From M55B165 sp051744245 (GTDB taxonomy: Bacteria > Actinomycetota > Humimicrobiia > Humimicrobiales > Humimicrobiaceae), in contig JBNJCV010000081.1 in assembly GCA_051744245.1 (NCBI GenBank), positions 1-7,103 of the forward strand: 7,103 nucleotides of DNA, given 5' to 3'. The translations under genes and the position numbers were made by a program. This document shows, piece after piece, positions 1 to 6,384 of this stretch. Positions within the stretch are counted from its first letter, which is position 1, and the number at the start of each line of letters is the position of its first letter. A model generated the notes under the pieces. It was not told the DNA's origin. It made no database searches and saw only the letters and a program-made list of their open reading frames with translations.

Positions 1-515
1 CAAAGCCCCATCTTTTAATTTCTGGTATAAATAGGGGGGCAAATGTGGGGGAAGATATTATTTATTCAGGGACTGTTTCTGCTGCTACTGAAGGAACCGT
101 ATGCGATGTTCCTTCAATTGCTATCTCGGTAGATAATTTAAAGAATCCTGATTACAGTTTTGCGGCTAGGTTTGCCAGAAAAATGGCAAAAATTGTGCTA
201 GATAAAGGTCTCCCTAAAAAAACCTTGCTTAATATAAACATACCAAATGCGGCCGGAAAAGATATTAAAGGGGTTAAAGTTACCTGTCAGAGTACAGCCA
301 AGTTTAAGGATTATTTTATCAAAAGGGTAGATCCCAGGGGCAGGGATTATTACTGGATGGATGGGGATTTTGTTGAAATCACTAAAAATGCTGATGATGA
401 TTATACTGCAATTAAAAATAATTATATTTCCATAACCCCTGTGCATTATGACTTAACCGCTTATAATAAGATTAAGATTTTTGAAAACTGGAAAATTAAT
501 AAAAACATAAGATAG
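1..515 (+). CDS. surE: 5'-truncated SurE 5'/3'-nucleotidase (survival protein)
   Basis: SurE is a cytoplasmic metal-dependent phosphatase that removes phosphate from nucleoside 5'- and 3'-monophosphates, and in some species from short polyphosphate. The frame is open from base 3 and gives 170 residues to the TAG at 513-515. The usual length is about 250, so roughly 80 N-terminal residues, including the catalytic Asp-Asp pair, lie left of the window. The family signature is clear: SGIN-RGAN at bases 21-44, whose Asn (bases 30-32) matches the metal-ligand Asn of known SurE structures, followed directly by VGEDIIYSGTVSAATEG. The C-terminal part has the typical YYW and ITPVHYDLTAY segments. The GTG at 45 is an internal valine codon, not the start. 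The usual GTD before the final strand region reads DDD here, a mild variation. The gene ends 2 nt before an exoribonuclease gene and is probably co-transcribed with it. Identification is very secure. Confidence 0.95.
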   Translation, partial: KPHLLISGINRGANVGEDIIYSGTVSAATEGTVCDVPSIAISVDNLKNPDYSFAARFARKMAKIVLDKGLPKKTLLNINIPNAAGKDIKGVKVTCQSTAKFKDYFIKRVDPRGRDYYWMDGDFVEITKNADDDYTAIKNNYISITPVHYDLTAYNKIKIFENWKINKNIR

Positions 516-517
516 GT

Positions 518-1543
518 ATGAAAAAACAATATGTAGTGGATTTAAAAGTTGGAAAGCCGGTAGACTCGGTATTTGTGGTTTCTAAGAAAATAGTAAAACA
601 GAAAAAAAATGGAGAAGATTATTGCCTGGTAACCCTCCAGGACAAAGGAGGGGATCTACAGGGTATAATGTGGACCGAAGTCTTTAAGCGTATGGAAGAT
701 TTCCAGGAGGGAGATTTTGTAGCAGTAAAAGGGCAGGTCAATGAATACAATAAAACGAAACAGCTTGTAATTGATTATTTGGTCAAGGTTAAGGATGAAA
801 GCAATATAGAATATTCGGATTTTATAAAAACAACCAAGAAAAATATTTCTGGGATGCTTTCTGAATTGAAAAATATTATAGGTGGTATAGAAAATCCCTA
901 CCTAAAAAAATTGCTCAATTTATTCTTTCAGGATGAAGTTTTTATAAAAGAATTTTGCCATGGAACTGCAGCCATGAAGTACCACCATGCATACAGGGGA
1001 GGGCTGCTGGAGCATACCCTATCTGTTACCAGGGTTTGCAGCCTTATTGCAGAGAATTATAATAATATAAACAAGGACCTTTTGGTAGGCGGGGCAATAC
1101 TCCATGATATAGGGAAAATTAAGGAGTATGACGTGGGGGTAATAATTACAGTTTCTGACCAGGGGAAACTGCTAGGACATATTAGTATGGGTTATAGTTG
1201 GGTTATGGATAAAATAAGAAGCTTAGAAAGATTTCCTAAAGATCTGGCAGAAAGGCTCCTACATATAATTTTAAGTCACCACGGCTATAAAGAATTTGGC
1301 TCGCCTGTACAGCCTAAAATCCTTGAAGCTTTCGTGGTACACCATGTTGATTACCTGGATGCAGATGTTGCAGGTTATAACTTGTTGCTGGAAGAGTCTG
1401 ATGAAGAAGTGGACTGGTCCCGTTTTGTTAAGAATTTTGAAAGGTCAGTGCTGCTCAGACAGATTAATAATGAAGACTATGTTGAGGAGAAAAAAATTAG
1501 GAGGCAAAAAAATGGCAGGATAGGCCAGGAAGGCTTGTTCTAG
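518..1543 (+). CDS. yhaM: YhaM-family 3'-5' exoribonuclease (OB-fold + HD domain)
   Basis: Predicted cytoplasmic, metal-dependent 3'-5' exonuclease of the YhaM/CBF1 family, which trims single-stranded RNA (and DNA) ends. It has 341 residues; the family is usually about 310-330. Residues 1 to about 92 form an OB-fold nucleic-acid-binding domain (pattern GEDYCLVTLQDKGG, then GDFVAVKGQVNEY). Residues of about 150-290 form an HD phosphohydrolase domain with the metal ligands in order: H166 (GGLLEHT), H196-D197 (AILHDIGK), H221 (LLGHIS), H254-H255 (ILSHHG) and D278 (VHHVDYLDAD). The lysine-rich tail (EEKKIRRQKNGR) could contact nucleic acid (inference). The start is the ATG 2 nt after the surE stop; only a weak SD-like AGG is present, which suggests translational coupling to surE. 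The stop overlaps the stop of the convergent flavoprotein gene. The family call is strong; the yhaM symbol is by family resemblance, and the substrate is untested here. Confidence 0.9.
   Translation: MKKQYVVDLKVGKPVDSVFVVSKKIVKQKKNGEDYCLVTLQDKGGDLQGIMWTEVFKRMEDFQEGDFVAVKGQVNEYNKTKQLVIDYLVKVKDESNIEYSDFIKTTKKNISGMLSELKNIIGGIENPYLKKLLNLFFQDEVFIKEFCHGTAAMKYHHAYRGGLLEHTLSVTRVCSLIAENYNNINKDLLVGGAILHDIGKIKEYDVGVIITVSDQGKLLGHISMGYSWVMDKIRSLERFPKDLAERLLHIILSHHGYKEFGSPVQPKILEAFVVHHVDYLDADVAGYNLLLEESDEEVDWSRFVKNFERSVLLRQINNEDYVEEKKIRRQKNGRIGQEGLF
1506..1527 (-). terminator. Weak candidate intrinsic terminator for the flavoprotein gene
   Basis: Read on the minus strand, the sequence just beyond the flavoprotein stop has TGGC, a 7-nt loop, GCCA, and then seven T residues. 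The stem is only 4 bp, so it is weak by the usual standard of intrinsic terminators, and it lies inside the 3' end of the convergent exoribonuclease coding region. No better hairpin-plus-T-tract was seen on either strand at this junction. It could be a chance product of the lysine codon run (AAAAAAA) on the other strand. Confidence 0.25.
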
Positions 1544-2934
1544 AATCTCATATCTTTTAACTTCAATATAGCTTTGCCGCAAATCTTGTTAACAGGATCC
1601 CACACCGTTGATATTTTAGGAGCATAGCTTAGATCAAGCATGTATACCTGGTCTATAGTTAACTCAGAGGTAATAGCGGTAGCAAATATGTCAATTCTTT
1701 TGGCTATCCCTTGTTTGCCAAGCATTTGTGCACCCAGAAGCTTCCTTGATGGAAAGTCTACTATTGCTACTACAGTTATGTTCTCGGCACCTGGCAAATT
1801 CCTTACATGGGAAGGGTAGTTGCCTGTAATTTTTACCGCATTATAACCATAATTTTTTGCCTCTTTTAAATTTAGGCCGGTTTTGGCTATTTCCAAGCCA
1901 AAAACTTTATCCACTTTTGTTTTTACAGAGCCCGGGAATACATCATTTGTGCCCGCAGCATTACTACCTGCAATGCGCCCCATTTTAGCTGCATTATTTG
2001 CAGTAGGTACATAGTCATCTTTTCCGGTGATTATATTTTTCACTGTGGCACAATCGCCAGCTGCATATATGTTCAGGTGAGAAGTCTGGAGTTGGGAATT
2101 TACTTTTATCGCCCCATTCTTGCCAAGCACAATCGAACTGTTTTTTATAAATCCTGTATTTGCTTTAACTCCTGTAGATATAAGTACAAAATCAGTTTCA
2201 ATATCCTGTATCTGGCCTTCTTTTTTTACAGAAACCAGCTTAACTATATTGTTGTCATGGGCAAAGGATTTCACAGCGGTCGAAAGCATTACCTTTACTT
2301 GTTTTAGGTTAAGTGTTTTAAGCATAATATTGCTGACCTCATCCTCATATTCTTTTAATATCATGTCAGCAATTTCTAATACGGTTACGTCAATACCCAG
2401 TTCTTTGAATGCTTCTGCCATAAGCAGACCTATTGAACCTCCCCCAACTACTACCGCTTTTTTGGGAGAATGGTTGTTGATAAATTTTTTTACATTTAAG
2501 GTATCTTCAACATTCCAAAAATTGAAAATATTCTTTGAGTGGATGCCCGGTATGTTTAAAACATAAGGAGACGCGCCACTGCAAATAATCAACCGGTCAT
2601 AACCTATTTTTTCGGTGTTTTGCTGGGAATCTTTCTGCACTACCACCTGCCGGTTTGAGCTATCAAGCTCTACAACCTTATGGCCGGTAAGGACTTCTAT
2701 GTCTCTTTCTTTTTTAAAAAATTCAACCGGGTAAACAAAAAGGTCATCAAAATCCTTTATAATTCCAGATATGTAATAGGGGAGCCCGCATGAGCCATAG
2801 GATATGTATTTGCCGCTCTCAAGCACAGTTACATTCAACTCTGGGTTTGCCCTTTTGGCCTGGCTTGCTGCAGCCAGCCCGGCAACATTTCCTCCAATTA
2901 CCAGGATATTCTTAAACAGGTCATTTCTATACAT
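1540..2934 (-). CDS. CoA-disulfide reductase / NADH oxidase-like FAD oxidoreductase
   Basis: A 464-residue class of pyridine nucleotide-disulfide oxidoreductase with a single redox cysteine. These enzymes use NAD(P)H and FAD to reduce CoA disulfide, polysulfide, O2 or peroxide, in the cytoplasm. Domains in order: an FAD-binding Rossmann motif IGGNVAG (13-19), with the G-x-[VTN]-x-x-G form usual for this group; the active-site C49 in SYGSCGLPYY; an NAD(P)-binding motif GGGSIG (164-169), with E187 at the end of the second strand favouring NADH; the FAD motif YAAGDCA (290-296); and a C-terminal dimerisation domain from about 340 with LDLSYAPKISTVWDP (433-447), holding the tyrosine (Y437) typical of CoA-disulfide reductases. 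There is no C-terminal rhodanese domain. The start ATG follows a modest GAAAGAAG site; C49 lies about six residues later than in short homologues, so a slightly longer N-terminus is likely real. It is a single-gene unit divergent from the transketolase operon. The family is secure; the exact substrate cannot be read from sequence. Confidence 0.9.
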   Translation of the reverse strand: MYRNDLFKNILVIGGNVAGLAAASQAKRANPELNVTVLESGKYISYGSCGLPYYISGIIKDFDDLFVYPVEFFKKERDIEVLTGHKVVELDSSNRQVVVQKDSQQNTEKIGYDRLIICSGASPYVLNIPGIHSKNIFNFWNVEDTLNVKKFINNHSPKKAVVVGGGSIGLLMAEAFKELGIDVTVLEIADMILKEYEDEVSNIMLKTLNLKQVKVMLSTAVKSFAHDNNIVKLVSVKKEGQIQDIETDFVLISTGVKANTGFIKNSSIVLGKNGAIKVNSQLQTSHLNIYAAGDCATVKNIITGKDDYVPTANNAAKMGRIAGSNAAGTNDVFPGSVKTKVDKVFGLEIAKTGLNLKEAKNYGYNAVKITGNYPSHVRNLPGAENITVVAIVDFPSRKLLGAQMLGKQGIAKRIDIFATAITSELTIDQVYMLDLSYAPKISTVWDPVNKICGKAILKLKDMRF

Positions 2935-2955
2935 GTTCTTCTTTCATTTTTTCTT

Positions 2956-2984
2956 ATTTTACTAATGGTTTTAATTAATTACAA
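2956..2984 (-). promoter_or_regulatory. Candidate sigma-70-type promoter for the flavoprotein gene
   Basis: On the minus strand, TTGTAA (plus-strand TTACAA, 2979-2984) and TAAAAT (plus-strand ATTTTA, 2956-2961) are separated by exactly 17 bp. Transcription would start near 2949, leaving a leader of about 15 nt before the ATG at 2934, just enough for the SD-like GAAAGAAG. The surrounding DNA is very AT-rich, so chance matches are likely to be frequent; the spacing and position raise the odds. Confidence 0.5.
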
Positions 2985-3035
2985 ACTTTTTAAAAATTAT
3001 TATTTTTAATATAATAATAAACTACTTTTAATTAA
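2969..3035. repeat. Two copies of TTTTAATTAA in the divergent promoter region
   Basis: The 10-mer TTTTAATTAA occurs at 2969-2978 and 3026-3035, 57 bp apart, and each copy contains the palindrome TTAATTAA. The left copy sits in the spacer of the leftward promoter; the right copy sits just after the predicted start of the rightward transcript. Both positions suit a repressor or shared operator, but no known regulator is recognised and AT-rich DNA makes such repeats common. I did not see TTAATTAA elsewhere in the window when reading by eye. Confidence 0.35.
2987..3015 (+). promoter_or_regulatory. Candidate promoter for the transketolase operon
   Basis: A perfect TATAAT lies at 3010-3015, which would place the transcript start near 3022 and give a leader of about 33 nt. 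The -35 element is poor: TTTTTA (2987-2992) at 17 bp spacing, or TTTAAA (2989-2994, four of six consensus bases) at 15 bp. The spacer holds an AT-only inverted repeat (TTAAAAAT, 2990-2997; ATTTTTAA, 3002-3009). A weak -35 with an ideal -10 could indicate dependence on an activator or on UP-type A/T tracts (inference). Confidence 0.5.
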
Positions 3036-3054
3036 ACAGAAGAAAGGAAGCTGC

Positions 3055-3891
3055 ATGGAAGAGAAAGCCAAGGAAAAATTAAGGGAGATTGCAAAAACTT
3101 TAAGAGTCGACATAATAGAGATGTTGTGCGAGGCTGGTTCCGGTCATCCCGGAGGTGCTTTATCCATGACCGATATTTTTTCCTACCTTTATTTCAGCGG
3201 CATCTTAAATGTGGATCCTAAAAATCCCAAAAAAGCTGACCGGGATAGGGTTGTACTTTCAAAAGGACATGCTTGCCCGGTACTTTACGCGGCTTTAGCA
3301 GAAATGGGGTACTTTGATAAATCACATTTAAAAACTTTAAGGAAATTTGGAAGCATACTTCAAGGCCACCCTGATATGAACAAAACCCCGGGTGTGGATA
3401 TATCAACAGGATCCCTGGGCCAGGGGTTGTCTTGCGCTGTAGGCATGGCCATCGGGGCAAAACTTGACCAATTGGATATAAAAGTATTTACAGTAGTTGG
3501 GGATGGCGAATCAGAAGAAGGACAGATTTGGGAAGCAGCAATGTCGGCAGCCCACTATAAGCTGGATAACCTTACAGCCATAATAGACAGGAATGGGCTG
3601 CAAATTGACGGATACACTAAAGATGTTATGAACAGTGAGCCGGTTATAGATAAGTGGAAAGCGTTTGGATGGAATGTAGTAGAAATTAACGGGCATGATT
3701 TTAATGAAATTGAATCTGCTATAGCGGATGCATCAAATACCAAGAACATGCCTACGGCCATTATTGCCAACACCGTTAAGGGCAAGGGAGTAAGCTTTAT
3801 GGAAGACCAGTGTGGCTGGCACGGCCAAGCCCCCTCAAAAGAAGAGAGGGACGAAGCTATAAAATGCCTTTGTAAATTGGAAAATGATTAA
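3055..3891 (+). CDS. Transketolase, N-terminal (thiamine diphosphate-binding) subunit
   Basis: One half of a split transketolase. With the C-terminal subunit it transfers two-carbon ketol units between sugar phosphates in the non-oxidative pentose phosphate pathway. The 278 residues match the first domain of full-length transketolase: SGHPGGALS (29-37), SKGHACP with H72 (69-75), QGHP (103-106), GSLGQG (119-124), and the thiamine diphosphate/Mg motif starting GDG (149-151) and ending with N180 in DRNGLQIDG. The segment GWHG (254-258, H256) closes the domain. The start ATG is preceded by AGAAAGGAAG at 3041-3050, a good SD at suitable spacing. It is the first gene of the probable operon; the partner subunit begins 14 nt after its stop. 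No residue expected in this domain appears to be missing. A split enzyme is common in archaea and many anaerobic bacteria. A 1-deoxyxylulose-phosphate synthase is excluded by the split architecture and motifs. Confidence 0.95.
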   Translation: MEEKAKEKLREIAKTLRVDIIEMLCEAGSGHPGGALSMTDIFSYLYFSGILNVDPKNPKKADRDRVVLSKGHACPVLYAALAEMGYFDKSHLKTLRKFGSILQGHPDMNKTPGVDISTGSLGQGLSCAVGMAIGAKLDQLDIKVFTVVGDGESEEGQIWEAAMSAAHYKLDNLTAIIDRNGLQIDGYTKDVMNSEPVIDKWKAFGWNVVEINGHDFNEIESAIADASNTKNMPTAIIANTVKGKGVSFMEDQCGWHGQAPSKEERDEAIKCLCKLEND

Positions 3892-3905
3892 GGAAAGGAT
3901 AATTT

Positions 3906-4874
3906 ATGGTTTCTGATAAAATAAAGAAAATTTTGTCAAACTCTGATAAAAAAGTTGCCACTAGAAAGGCGTATGGAGAGAAAATTGCAGAGCTGGGTGA
4001 AAAGAATAATGATATTGTAGTTCTGGATTGTGATTTGTCTAAATCAACCAAGACCAATATATTTGCTGAAAAGTTCCCTGAAAGGTTTTTTGACTTCGGA
4101 GTAGCGGAGTCTAACATGATGAGTGCAGCAGCAGGACTGGCAACTATGGGAAAAATCCCGTTTGCCTCTACTTTTGGCGTATTTGCTTCTAAGAGAGCAG
4201 CAGACCAGGTTAGCATTTCAGTAGCTTATCCTAAGCTTAACGTAAAAATATGTGCAACCCATACTGGTATATCAGTAGGTGAAGATGGGGCTACTCACCA
4301 GGCCATAGAAGATGTGTCTATCATGAGGTCAATCCCTAACATAAAGGTGATATCGCCAAGTGACGGTACTGAAACAGGCAAGGTGATAGAAGAAATAATT
4401 GGTATTGACGGCCCTTGTTATGTAAGGCTTTGCAGGGGTTCCAGTCCTATAATATTTAACCAGGATTATAAGTTTGAGCTGGGAAAAGGGGTAAGGATAA
4501 TGGAAGGCGGTAAAGCTAGCATTATAAGTGCAGGATTTACCACCCATATTGCCCTGGCAGCTGCAGAAAAACTGGAAAGCGAAGGCATTGAAGTAGACCT
4601 TATTAGCATGTCATCTATAAAGCCCATTGACCAGGACCTTATAATAGATTCTGCCAAAAAGACTGGCCTGGTTATTACAGTTGAAGACCATAACATAATT
4701 GGGGGGCTGGGAAGCGCAGTTTGTGAAGTGTTGTCAGATACTTTGCCCACTAAAGTTTTAAGGCTGGGGGTAAAGGATAAATTTGGCGCATCCGGCACTC
4801 CTCAGGAATTGATAAAAGCATACGGATTTGATGAAGATAGTATCATAAAGGCAGTAAAGGAAAACATAAGCTAG
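3906..4874 (+). CDS. Transketolase, C-terminal (pyrimidine-binding) subunit
   Basis: Second half of the split transketolase, 322 residues. It supplies the pyrimidine-binding domain and the C-terminal transketolase domain, and must pair with the N-terminal subunit to form the active site at their interface. Residues 20-185 form the pyrimidine domain: LDCDLSKST (40-48), the catalytic glutamate E68 in FGVAESNMMSAAAGLA, and GEDGATHQAIED (125-136), with H131 in the substrate-facing loop. From about residue 195 comes the C-terminal domain, with VDLISMSSIKPID and VEDHNIIGGLGSAVCE, typical of this fold. The two subunits total 600 residues, a little less than a fused transketolase. The start is set by AGGAAAGG at 3891-3898, which overlaps the upstream stop, 7 nt before the ATG. 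The next gene begins 1 nt after the stop. All arginines checked use AGA or AGG. Confidence 0.95.
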   Translation: MVSDKIKKILSNSDKKVATRKAYGEKIAELGEKNNDIVVLDCDLSKSTKTNIFAEKFPERFFDFGVAESNMMSAAAGLATMGKIPFASTFGVFASKRAADQVSISVAYPKLNVKICATHTGISVGEDGATHQAIEDVSIMRSIPNIKVISPSDGTETGKVIEEIIGIDGPCYVRLCRGSSPIIFNQDYKFELGKGVRIMEGGKASIISAGFTTHIALAAAEKLESEGIEVDLISMSSIKPIDQDLIIDSAKKTGLVITVEDHNIIGGLGSAVCEVLSDTLPTKVLRLGVKDKFGASGTPQELIKAYGFDEDSIIKAVKENIS

Positions 4875-4875
4875 G

Positions 4876-6360
4876 ATGGATTTAAATAATTACAGGGAAA
4901 ATGCCCAGGAATTCTTATCCAAACTGGATAAGGAATATTACCTGCATTTTTCCGGAAAGAAAAAAGACCTTAATTCCGAGGGGATTCACAAGCAGTACGA
5001 ATGGCTATTTTCAAAAGAATATTATGATTTCTTTTATCAACTAAAAAAAGAGAGCAGAAAAGATAACCATAAGAATGCATATCTACTCAAGTTTTGTGCG
5101 GAAGGCTTGGTTGAGACGGATTCAATGCAAATCAGGGACAGGATAGCCAAAAAAGAAACAGAATGCAGGGTTAACATAGATGACAAGCAAGTGCCTTTCA
5201 GGTATGTAGATGTCTTGCTTGCCAATGAACCCAGCAAGAAAAAAAGGGACTTAATTGAGGAACAAAGGAATAAAAAAATAGATTCTATTTTAAACGATGA
5301 CCTTTATGACTACTGGAATACCCTCCACCAGAAAGCAAAATTGCTTGGCTTTGGCAGCTACAGGGATTTATTTGCCTACCTTAAAGATGAAGATTTTACC
5401 GCTACTGAAAAAAATATGGATGTACTGCTTGAAGAAACCAAGGATTTCTATGAAGACAAGTTTAATAAAGTGCTGGTTGATAACATTGGCATAAGCCTGG
5501 ACGGGGCTAGAAGAAGTGATTTTGCATACTTGAAAAGGGGTAAAAAATATGATAACTATTTTAGAAAACAGTATTTAATTGAAGGCTTTAGTCAAACTCT
5601 GTACCACCTTGGCATAGATATAAACAGGCAAAAAAATATTATTTTTGATGTAGGGGAAAGGGAAAATAAATCTCCCAGGGCTTTTTGCTGTACTGTCCGG
5701 ATACCCCAGGAAATATATTTAGTGGTTATGCCCAGCGGTGGCCAAGATGATTACGAGGCTGTATTCCATGAAGGAGGGCATGCTGAGCATTTTGCCCACA
5801 CTAGGCCAAGCCTGGATTTTGAATATAAATTTTTGGGGGACAATGCGGTAACTGAGGGCTATGCTTTCTGTCTGGAGAATTTGTTAAATGATATGGAGTG
5901 GCTGGTTAATTTTATTGGAATGGACAATGAAACTGCCAGGAATTTTAAGCATTTTTCCAATATGCTAAAACTGTGGTATTGCAGGAGGTATGCAGGAAAG
6001 CTTAAATACGAACTAATTTTGCATGACGGAAAACCCATAGATGGAAAAGAGGAAAAATACAGGGAGATACTTTCTTCTGTGGGTTTAATGGATTATCCCA
6101 AAGAAAGCTACCTAAAAGATGTTGATGAAGGGTTTTATTGTACTAATTATATAAGGGCTTGGATATTTGAAGCTCAGCTAAAAAATTACATAAAAAGGAA
6201 GTTTGGCGGCAAATGGTTCTTAAAAAAAGAGGCGGGAAACTTTCTTAAAGAACTATGGAGCTATGGACAAAAATTTGACGCAGAAAATATGATAAAGCAG
6301 CTTGGCTATAAAGGGCTGGATATAGGTTACCTTATAGATTCGCTTATGGAAGGCAATTAA
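4876..6360 (+). CDS. M3-like zinc metallopeptidase (oligoendopeptidase-type), divergent
   Basis: A predicted cytoplasmic zinc peptidase of the thimet-oligopeptidase/oligoendopeptidase kind (MEROPS M3-like, gluzincin clan), which cleaves short peptides. The 494 residues are shorter than most M3 enzymes (about 560-680). The zinc site is HEGGH (298-302), with E299 as the general base and E327 in AVTEGYAF as the likely third ligand, 25 residues after H302, as expected for M3. The preceding SPRAFCCTV resembles the strand segment of M3 proteins that lies before the zinc site. The first 260 residues are helix-rich and highly charged. Tyrosines in DEGFYCTNYIRAW (417-429) lie where M3 proteins carry substrate-contacting aromatic residues (inference). 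There is no signal peptide or membrane segment. The start ATG lies 1 nt after the transketolase stop with little SD, which suggests coupled translation. The metallopeptidase call is strong; the precise subfamily and substrate are unknown. Confidence 0.82.
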   Translation: MDLNNYRENAQEFLSKLDKEYYLHFSGKKKDLNSEGIHKQYEWLFSKEYYDFFYQLKKESRKDNHKNAYLLKFCAEGLVETDSMQIRDRIAKKETECRVNIDDKQVPFRYVDVLLANEPSKKKRDLIEEQRNKKIDSILNDDLYDYWNTLHQKAKLLGFGSYRDLFAYLKDEDFTATEKNMDVLLEETKDFYEDKFNKVLVDNIGISLDGARRSDFAYLKRGKKYDNYFRKQYLIEGFSQTLYHLGIDINRQKNIIFDVGERENKSPRAFCCTVRIPQEIYLVVMPSGGQDDYEAVFHEGGHAEHFAHTRPSLDFEYKFLGDNAVTEGYAFCLENLLNDMEWLVNFIGMDNETARNFKHFSNMLKLWYCRRYAGKLKYELILHDGKPIDGKEEKYREILSSVGLMDYPKESYLKDVDEGFYCTNYIRAWIFEAQLKNYIKRKFGGKWFLKKEAGNFLKELWSYGQKFDAENMIKQLGYKGLDIGYLIDSLMEGN

Positions 6361-6375
6361 ATAAAATTTAAAGAA

Positions 6376-6382
6376 AGAGGAG
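6376..6382 (+). promoter_or_regulatory. Closely spaced ribosome binding site of apt
   Basis: AGAGGAG ends only 2 nt before the apt ATG at 6385, closer than usual. No other in-frame start fits, because the conserved IPDFPKKG segment begins 10 residues into the protein. Pairing through the upstream AAAGAGG would give more normal geometry. Confidence 0.6.
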
Positions 6383-6384
6383 CT

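Noticed and set aside
45..47. GTG as the start codon of the first gene
   Set aside because: The same frame is open back to base 3 and encodes the conserved SurE SGIN-RGAN segment, so the gene starts outside the window and this GTG is an internal Val.
602..609. Run of eight A as a possible frameshift or slippage site (also at 6952-6959)
   Set aside because: Both runs encode Lys-Lys-Asn in frame within intact genes, and no useful alternative frame follows; they are expected in AT-rich coding DNA.
2120..2566. 148-codon open frame on the plus strand
   Set aside because: It lies wholly antisense to the flavoprotein gene, whose motifs are intact. Its predicted protein is Ser/Thr/Phe-rich with no recognisable domain, as expected of a shadow frame.
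2935..3054. Riboswitch or small RNA in the intergenic region
   Set aside because: The predicted leaders are only about 15 and 33 nt and almost pure A/T, too short and featureless for a known riboswitch; no GC-rich stem was found.
3857..4216. 119-codon open frame on the minus strand
   Set aside because: Antisense to the junction and start of transketolase C-subunit, with no recognisable domain or SD support.
4466..4798. 110-codon open frame on the minus strand
   Set aside because: Antisense to the conserved C-terminal half of the transketolase C-subunit; composition is that of a reverse-complement shadow.
3055..4874. Frameshifted or broken full-length transketolase
   Set aside because: The second half has its own SD and ATG after a clean stop, and the division falls at the known boundary of two-subunit transketolases, so it is a true split enzyme.
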